Shown here: in pieces, positions 1-4,183 of the stretch
Layout of the letters: the number at the start of each line of letters is the position of its first letter
How positions within the stretch are numbered: the stretch's first letter is position 1
NCBI GenBank assembly: GCA_013813945.1
Contig: JACCQV010000479.1
Coordinates: forward strand, 1-9,330
Reading direction: 5' to 3'
Length of the DNA: 9,330 bases
Source of the DNA: Deltaproteobacteria bacterium
Lineage (GTDB): Bacteria; Myxococcota_A; Polyangia; Haliangiales; Haliangiaceae
Notes under the pieces: model-generated
Told to the model about the DNA's origin: nothing
The model's database searches: none
The model's input: the letters and a program-made list of their open reading frames with translations, nothing else
Translations under genes and position numbers: made by a program

Positions 1-1121
1 GCGGTGGTGGCAGCGGCCGCGTTCACGGCGGCACTCGCGGCGCGAACGCGATCGCGGGTCGCTGCCTGTGCGGCCTGACGACGTTCATCGACGACGCCGC
101 GCTTGTCGCCACAGACGGCGAACACGATGTCGGCCACCTGTTCGGCGCCATCGGGGGTCGCCGACGGCTGCACACCCGTGAACGCCGAGTCGAGCGCGCT
201 CGACAGCAGGAGCAGCCCCTTCGCACCGATGCCGCGCTTGCGGAGCTCGAGTGCCGTTGCCGCGCGCGCGGAGCCAGCGATCTGATCGTCGACGAGAGCG
301 ACCAGCTTGCCACCGACGAGCAGCACGCGCGAGACGACCTCGGGCCGCGGGCGCGCGACGATCACGTCGGCGGCTCGCCACAGGAGTGCCGCATCCGCCG
401 TGACACCGAACAGCTTTCCGCGCAGGCCAAGGGTCGGGACCTGACGGCGCAGCACGGCCGCGGCGTCGACGTCGTTGCCGGCGTCGAACAGAAACGTGAT
501 CGCGTCGCCGCCATCGAGCAGCGACAGCTGGAGAGAGAGTTGCCCCGTGTGCTCCCCCCCGAGCCCGGCAACCTCGATCAACGCGACCTTGCCCGACAGC
601 TTGAACCGCGTGCGCAGTGATGGACGGTCATGCGTTCCCGCTTCGGCGAAGGCGCGCTCCCCGATCGCGCCGACGACGAGGATCCGCTCGCCGTCCACAC
701 CGGCATCCGCGAGCGCGACCGCTGCGAGCTCGTCGACGGCCACGAACCGATCGGCATCGCACTGTGCCCACGCGGACGCGGGGTCGAGATCGCCGACGAC
801 GGCGATCACCGGCGTTCCGGATCCGGCGACCGCAGGGACCTGATCGCGGGCAACGGTCAGCGCGAGCGCGGCGTGCGGATCGAACACGACGGCGGCGTCG
901 GGCGGGCTCATCTCGAGCTCCTTGCGGAGGCGGCGCTCTGCGCCCTCGCCGAGCAGCGCGCGACGCACGCGATCCGCCATGCCACCTCCCCCACCGCCCG
1001 CAGCACCGACGTCGATCGCGCGCACGCGCATGCCGGCGGCCTCGATCGCGGCGAGGACCGGCACGACGGCGGACGACGGTGCGCCCGAGCTCGTGACGAT
1101 CAGGACGACGGGCTCGCTCAC
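1..1121 (-). CDS. GT-B fold glycosyltransferase-like protein, probably degenerate (partial, runs off left edge)
   Basis: Translating from a GTG at 1121 gives 373 open codons to the window edge; the C-terminus is missing. The layout follows the MurG/processive diacylglycerol glucosyltransferase (MGDG synthase, UgtP) fold. There is a beta-strand start VVLIVTSSGAP (residues 5-15) and a PDAAVVFDPHAALAL strand (74-88). A TPVIAVVGDLDPASAW segment (103-118) matches the family's TPxVxVxTDxxxHxxW. DADRFVAVDELA (122-133) and GVDGERILVVGAIGERAF (141-158) match the vs-see and GxPV..F blocks. ADVIVARPRPE (251-261) and LVALVDD (273-279) lie where GT28 enzymes bind the nucleotide sugar. The family hallmarks are altered: the N-terminal GGGH is GAPS, the TDxxxH histidine is missing, and the GG-T-xE donor loop is RPEVVSR. 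A charged, Ala/Arg/Gln-rich, probably helical tail begins near 340. The gene is translationally coupled to the upstream dehydrogenase (GTGA overlap, with GAGGA just upstream of the start). I infer homology to GT-B enzymes; transferase activity is doubtful. Confidence 0.6.
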   Translation of the reverse strand, partial: MSEPVVLIVTSSGAPSSAVVPVLAAIEAAGMRVRAIDVGAAGGGGGGMADRVRRALLGEGAERRLRKELEMSPPDAAVVFDPHAALALTVARDQVPAVAGSGTPVIAVVGDLDPASAWAQCDADRFVAVDELAAVALADAGVDGERILVVGAIGERAFAEAGTHDRPSLRTRFKLSGKVALIEVAGLGGEHTGQLSLQLSLLDGGDAITFLFDAGNDVDAAAVLRRQVPTLGLRGKLFGVTADAALLWRAADVIVARPRPEVVSRVLLVGGKLVALVDDQIAGSARAATALELRKRGIGAKGLLLLSSALDSAFTGVQPSATPDGAEQVADIVFAVCGDKRGVVDERRQAAQAATRDRVRAASAAVNAAAATT

Positions 1122-2065
1122 GGTTTCCTCGTGACAAGGTTCGTCGGCCGGCGCCCCGAGAGCACCGCGATCACCGCGTCCGCACAGAGCTGAGCCATCG
1201 CCGTCCTTGTCTCCGTGGTAGCCGATCCAATGTGCGGCGCCAAGACCAGGCGTGGACAGGTCAGGAGATCGCGATGGATCCCGGGCTCGCCGACATAAAC
1301 ATCGAGCCCGGCGCCGAACAGCGCCCCGGACGTCAGCGCTGCGATCAACGCTGGTTCGTCGACGCAGTCGCCGCGCGCTGTATTCACCAGGATCGCGGTC
1401 CGCTTCATCAGGCCGAGGCGGCGCGCATCGACGACCTTGCGCGTCTCGGGGGTCAGGGGACAGTGCAGGCTGATCACGTCCGCCGTCGAGAACAGCTCAT
1501 CGAGCTCGACGTGCTTCGCGGAGCTCTCCCGGACCGGGCGCGGGTTCGCGTAGATGACCTGCATGCCGAACCCGACCGCACGGCGCGCCATCGCCTGGCC
1601 GATCCGGCCGAAGCCGAGGATGCCCATCGTCTTGCCGTGGAGCTCGACGCCGAGCAGCTGATCGAGCGCCCAGCCGGTCCACGCACCCGAGCGGATCAGC
1701 CGCTCGCCCTCGCCGATCCGACGCGCGGCGACGAGCATCAACGTGAACGCGAGCTCCGCGGTAGCCTCGGTCAGCACGTCGGGCGTGTTCGACACCGCGA
1801 TGGTGCGGCGCGCGGCCGCCCCGAGATCGATGTTGTCGACGCCGACCGCACAGTTCGCGACGATCCGGAGTTTCGGCGCGCCGGCGAGAACGCGGTCATC
1901 GACTCGATCGAGCAGCAGACACACGAGTGCATCGGCTGCACGCAGATCGACGCCGGCGAGTCCGACGTGCCCGGTCGCCGGGATCTCGACCGTCGTGCCC
2001 GGCAACGCGCTCACGATCTGGTTCTCCAGATCGATCGGCAGCGCCGAGGTCGAGACGACGTGCAC
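1118..2065 (-). CDS. D-2-hydroxyacid dehydrogenase, glyoxylate/hydroxypyruvate reductase type
   Basis: This is a cytosolic NAD(P)H-dependent reductase of 2-oxoacids such as glyoxylate or hydroxypyruvate. From GTG 2065 it has 315 residues, normal for the family. Visible features are the substrate-domain NCAVGVDNID (71-80), the Rossmann motif GFGRIGQ (151-157), catalytic Arg231 in NTARGDCVDE, Glu260 in LDVYVGEP and His278 in APHIGSAT, so the Arg-Glu-His triad is complete. At the end of beta-2 the usual Asp of NAD enzymes is Asn174, followed by Arg176 and Arg179 (ANPRPVR), which hints at NADPH use. Start choice: longer in-frame starts exist at ATG 2107 (weak GGGA upstream) and GTG 2122. The 2066-2107 stretch, however, uses A-ending codons (ACA, CTA, GCA) unlike the gene. 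GTG 2065 places a beta-strand HVVSTS at the N-terminus as in homologues, and a TATGCT box lies 8 bases upstream. The stop overlaps the start of the GT-like gene by 4 bases, so the two are co-translated. The family is certain; the exact substrate is not. Confidence 0.9.
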   Translation of the reverse strand: MHVVSTSALPIDLENQIVSALPGTTVEIPATGHVGLAGVDLRAADALVCLLLDRVDDRVLAGAPKLRIVANCAVGVDNIDLGAAARRTIAVSNTPDVLTEATAELAFTLMLVAARRIGEGERLIRSGAWTGWALDQLLGVELHGKTMGILGFGRIGQAMARRAVGFGMQVIYANPRPVRESSAKHVELDELFSTADVISLHCPLTPETRKVVDARRLGLMKRTAILVNTARGDCVDEPALIAALTSGALFGAGLDVYVGEPGIHRDLLTCPRLVLAPHIGSATTETRTAMAQLCADAVIAVLSGRRPTNLVTRKP

Positions 2066-2073
2066 TGCGTCCG

Positions 2074-2079
2074 AGCATA
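2074..2079 (-). promoter_or_regulatory. Possible -10 element for the dehydrogenase gene
   Basis: Read on the minus strand the hexamer is TATGCT, 4 of 6 matches to TATAAT including the three most important positions. It ends 8 bases before GTG 2065, so transcription would begin at or next to the start codon. No convincing -35 element is visible. If ATG 2107 or GTG 2122 is the true start, this match is accidental. Confidence 0.35.
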
Positions 2080-2195
2080 GCGCGGCGGATGTGACGACGG
2101 CGCTCATCGGGCGATCCCGCACGGACGAAGCGTCGTTCTCGGGGTCAGGGAAAGGTGTGCGCCCATGGCACGAAGGATGCCTCTCTCAGCCGGCA

Positions 2196-2987
2196 ATGAA
2201 GAATCCTCTCCTAACGACCGTGACGTCTGCACTGCTCCTGTTCGGCGTCGGCTGCGCTGGTTCTGCCCGCTACAGCGCGAGTGCCTCCGTCGAGACTCCG
2301 CAGCTGATCTTGATCGAGCCCGATGTTCAGGTCGTGGCCGACTACCACGAGCCCGTCTTCTACTCGGACAACTACTACTGGCGGTACGACAACGGCGTCT
2401 GGTACCGCTCGAACAATCACCTCCGTGGCTGGGTGCGCTTCGAAGCTGTCCCGGCGCGCGTCCGTCGCATCGAGCGCCCGACGGCGTACATCCGCTACCG
2501 TGGCGAAGCGCGCGGCAACGTTCGCGGCAACGCCGGTGGGAATGGACATGGTCACGTCCAGGGCCATCAGCCGCCCCCGCCCGCGTACAACCCGCCGCCG
2601 CCCGCGTACCAGCCACCGCCGCCCGCGTACAACCCGCCGCCGCCGGTCGTGACCGCGCCGCTCAACCCGCCGCCGCCGATGTCCAAGGAGCAGCGCAAGG
2701 ACGCCAAGCAGGACGCAAAAGAGGAGCGCAAGGAGGCCAAGGCCGAGGCGAAGGCCAACGCGAAGGACGATCGCCAGGACGCCAAGGAAGAGCGCAAGGA
2801 AGCCAAGGACGCGGCGAAGATGAGCCCGCAGGCTGCGTCCAAGGCAGCCGCGAAGGATGCCAAGCAGGACGCGAAGGAAGAGCGCAAGGAAGCTCAGGCC
2901 GAGGCGAAGGCCGACCGCAAGGACGACAAGGCCGACGCCAAGGAAGAGCGCAAGGACGCTGCCAAGGCTGCCAAGAAGAACAAGTGA
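2196..2987 (+). CDS. Lipoprotein with YxWxxxxxWY domain, Pro-rich stalk and duplicated charged helix
   Basis: 263 residues. Residues 1-19 form a signal peptide (MKNPLL, then a hydrophobic run to LLLFGVG) followed by Cys20, a plausible but imperfect lipobox, so the protein is probably lipid-anchored. Residues 42-102 form an aromatic globular segment with VFYSDNYYWRYDNGVWYRS (54-72) and RVRRIERPTAYIRYRG (88-103), a pattern I associate with uncharacterised envelope proteins of myxobacteria-like genomes. A Gly/Asn/His-rich linker (106-124) follows. Next comes a Pro stalk (125-161) of alternating QPPPPAY/NPPPPAY heptads. A Lys/Glu/Asp/Ala tail (164-263) carries four DAKEERKEA motifs and should form a long single charged helix ending in Lys263. 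Start: ATG 2196 is the only one giving a clean signal peptide; AAGGA at 2174-2178 is too distant to be an ideal ribosome site. It lies divergent from the dehydrogenase and is followed by a stem-loop. Function is unknown; a structural role linking outer membrane and cell wall is inference. Confidence 0.85.
   Translation: MKNPLLTTVTSALLLFGVGCAGSARYSASASVETPQLILIEPDVQVVADYHEPVFYSDNYYWRYDNGVWYRSNNHLRGWVRFEAVPARVRRIERPTAYIRYRGEARGNVRGNAGGNGHGHVQGHQPPPPAYNPPPPAYQPPPPAYNPPPPVVTAPLNPPPPMSKEQRKDAKQDAKEERKEAKAEAKANAKDDRQDAKEERKEAKDAAKMSPQAASKAAAKDAKQDAKEERKEAQAEAKADRKDDKADAKEERKDAAKAAKKNK
2568..2678 (+). repeat. Pro-rich heptad repeat (21-bp units) inside the lipoprotein gene
   Basis: Residues 125-161 consist of four 7-residue units, QPPPPAY, NPPPPAY, QPPPPAY, NPPPPVV, then TAPL and NPPPP. 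Q and N alternate at the first position, which suggests duplication of a 14-residue (42-bp) pair. The stretch should form a stiff polyproline spacer. Confidence 0.85.
2706..2819 (+). repeat. First copy of a duplicated 38-residue charged-helix module
   Basis: Residues 171-208, beginning KQDAKEERKEA and ending AAK. They match residues 223-260 at a constant offset of 52 residues (156 bp), with about 30 of 38 identities by eye. Within the copy the DAKEERKEA motif recurs after 22 residues (two 11-residue helical periods). Confidence 0.8.
2862..2975 (+). repeat. Second copy of the duplicated 38-residue charged-helix module
   Basis: Residues 223-260, again with DAKEERKEA and DAKEERKDA 22 residues apart. 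The spacer between the copies contains MSPQAASKAAA, the only Pro in the tail and a likely helix break. Confidence 0.8.
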
Positions 2988-2995
2988 TCTGAGCG

Positions 2996-3035
2996 GATCA
3001 CCCGGTTCGCGCGCCCGAGGCGCGACCTGGTGATC
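2996..3035 (+). terminator. Long stem-loop after the lipoprotein gene (possible terminator, no T tract)
   Basis: GATCACC (2996-3002) pairs with GGTGATC (3029-3035). Inside, GGT and CGCGC (3004-3012, one bulged T) pair with GCGCGACC (3020-3027) around a 7-base loop. That makes about 15 base pairs with a single mismatch and a single bulge, beginning 8 bases after the stop codon. No run of T follows, so it may act as a Rho-assisted or mRNA-stabilising hairpin, or as an operator for the downstream promoter. Confidence 0.45.
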
Positions 3036-3046
3036 GTCGAGGCGCA

Positions 3047-3055
3047 TGTTAGTGT
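3047..3055 (+). promoter_or_regulatory. Possible extended -10 for the polysaccharide deacetylase gene
   Basis: TGT followed by TAGTGT. The hexamer keeps T1, A2 and T6 of the -10 consensus and is preceded by a TGn extension. It ends 6 bases before GTG 3062, placing the expected transcription start on the start codon itself. No Shine-Dalgarno sequence precedes that GTG. Confidence 0.4.
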
Positions 3056-3061
3056 CGATGC

Positions 3062-4114
3062 GTGCGGACGCAGATGATCGGTGCGTGCCTCCTCGCATGC
3101 CTCGCAGCGTCGGCGCATGCAGAGAAGGCCGAGAAGAAGCCTGTCCAGAAGGCTGAGAAGAAGGCCGACAAGAAGGCTGCCAAGCCGGTGGCGACGCCGG
3201 CGGCGACCGAGATCGAGCCGGCACTCGAGCTCGGCGTCCTCGACCCGAAACGGATCCGGACGCTGACCAACGATCCGGTGCTCGGCAAGGCCGATCGCGT
3301 CGACGGTGACGAGACCAAGGGCGTCGTGGCGTTCACGTTCGACGACGGTCCGAATCCCGACACGACGCCGGCCGTGGTCGACGCGCTCGAGAAGTACAAC
3401 GTCCCCGCGACGTTCTTCATCGTCACCCGACGCCTGGTCGGCAAGAATGGCGAGAAGCCGCGCGAGATCCTCGATCGGATTCTCAAGGCCGGGTTCGAGA
3501 TCGGCAGTCACTCGGTCAGCCACCCGAACCTCGGCAAGGCGAATCCGAAGGTGCTCGAGACCGAGATCGACGGATCGATCCGGACGCTCGCACCGCAGGC
3601 GAATCGCGCGGTCGGCTTGTTCCGGCCTCCGTTCGGTGCGTTCGGCGGCGGCGGCAACGTTCGGCTGAAGAAGCTCGGGCTGACCGACGTGCGGTGGTCC
3701 GTCGACACGCTGGACTGGCAGGCAAAGAACGCGGACAAGCTGCGGACCAAGGTCCTCACGATGATCGTCAAGCAGCAAGGCGGCGTCGTGTTGATGCACG
3801 ACGTGAAGCCGATCACCGCGAAGGTCATCGAGGGCGTTCTCGATGATCTGGAGGCCGAGAACTGCCGCCGGCTCGCGGCCAAGCAGGAGCCGATCCTGCC
3901 GGTCTCGATCCACTACTTCCTCAAGGACGGCAAGACGGCCCGACCCATCCCCGAGCCGGTGCAGAAGCGGACGGCCGCGTACCGGGCTGCCCTTCCCGCG
4001 CGGTGCGCCAAGCGGCCATCGCCGCCGCCTCCGCAGCCCGTTCCGCCGCCGGCCGCGCCGCCGATCTCGCCCCCCGTGAAGGCCACTCCCGACGGGAAGC
4101 CGGCTCAACGCTAG
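3062..4114 (+). CDS. Secreted NodB-family polysaccharide deacetylase
   Basis: 350 residues from GTG 3062. It removes acetyl groups from N-acetylated glycans (peptidoglycan, chitin-like or poly-GlcNAc; the substrate cannot be told) with a metal-dependent NodB domain. Residues 1-20 are a signal peptide ending AHA, giving cleavage before Glu21. A Lys-rich linker (21-41, KAEKK/KADKK) follows. All five NodB motifs are intact: TFDDGP (92-97, with base Asp94 and metal Asp95), HSVSH (150-154, metal His150/His154), RPPFGA (188-193), DTLDW (215-219) and LMHD (244-247). The C-terminus ends in a Pro-rich tail (319-339). The protein is exported, acting in the periplasm or at the surface. ATG 3074 is an alternative start but would lose the basic residue that begins the signal peptide. 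It follows the lipoprotein gene after 74 bases that hold a stem-loop and a possible own promoter, so co-transcription is uncertain. Envelope remodelling is the likely role. Confidence 0.93.
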   Translation: MRTQMIGACLLACLAASAHAEKAEKKPVQKAEKKADKKAAKPVATPAATEIEPALELGVLDPKRIRTLTNDPVLGKADRVDGDETKGVVAFTFDDGPNPDTTPAVVDALEKYNVPATFFIVTRRLVGKNGEKPREILDRILKAGFEIGSHSVSHPNLGKANPKVLETEIDGSIRTLAPQANRAVGLFRPPFGAFGGGGNVRLKKLGLTDVRWSVDTLDWQAKNADKLRTKVLTMIVKQQGGVVLMHDVKPITAKVIEGVLDDLEAENCRRLAAKQEPILPVSIHYFLKDGKTARPIPEPVQKRTAAYRAALPARCAKRPSPPPPQPVPPPAAPPISPPVKATPDGKPAQR

Positions 4115-4117
4115 GCG

Positions 4118-4146
4118 TTGACAACTACATCGAACCACATTAGCTT
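4118..4146 (+). promoter_or_regulatory. Sigma70-like promoter of the ATPase/TPR gene
   Basis: A perfect -35 TTGACA (4118-4123), a 17-base spacer and TAGCTT (4141-4146), which keeps the T1, A2 and T6 positions of the -10. The region 4118-4146 is visibly AT-richer than its surroundings. Transcription would start near 4153, leaving about 30 bases of leader before ATG 4184. The first base of the -35 lies four bases after the deacetylase stop. Confidence 0.65.
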
Positions 4147-4183
4147 CCGCGCGGACTGGACGACGGGGACGCGTGGAATTGTC

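Noticed and set aside
1232..2080. 282-residue plus-strand ORF opposite the dehydrogenase
   Set aside because: It is antisense to a clear dehydrogenase, with Arg/Asp/Gln-rich composition and no motif; a shadow frame.
1743..2195. Upstream extension of the lipoprotein reading frame
   Set aside because: The frame is open by chance across the divergent dehydrogenase; a signal peptide and Cys20 begin at ATG 2196.
2682..2984. CRISPR-like or intergenic tandem repeat
   Set aside because: The repetition is in frame and encodes a periodic Lys/Glu/Ala helix inside a single open gene; there are no spacers of the CRISPR type.
2894..4138. 414-residue minus-strand ORF opposite the deacetylase
   Set aside because: It lies wholly antisense to a gene with all five NodB motifs, is Arg/Leu-rich without any domain pattern, and is typical of spurious frames in GC-rich DNA.
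4118..4183. TTG start at 4118 for the ATPase
   Set aside because: The TTG is part of a perfect -35 box, and the ATG at 4184 has a ribosome site at suitable distance.
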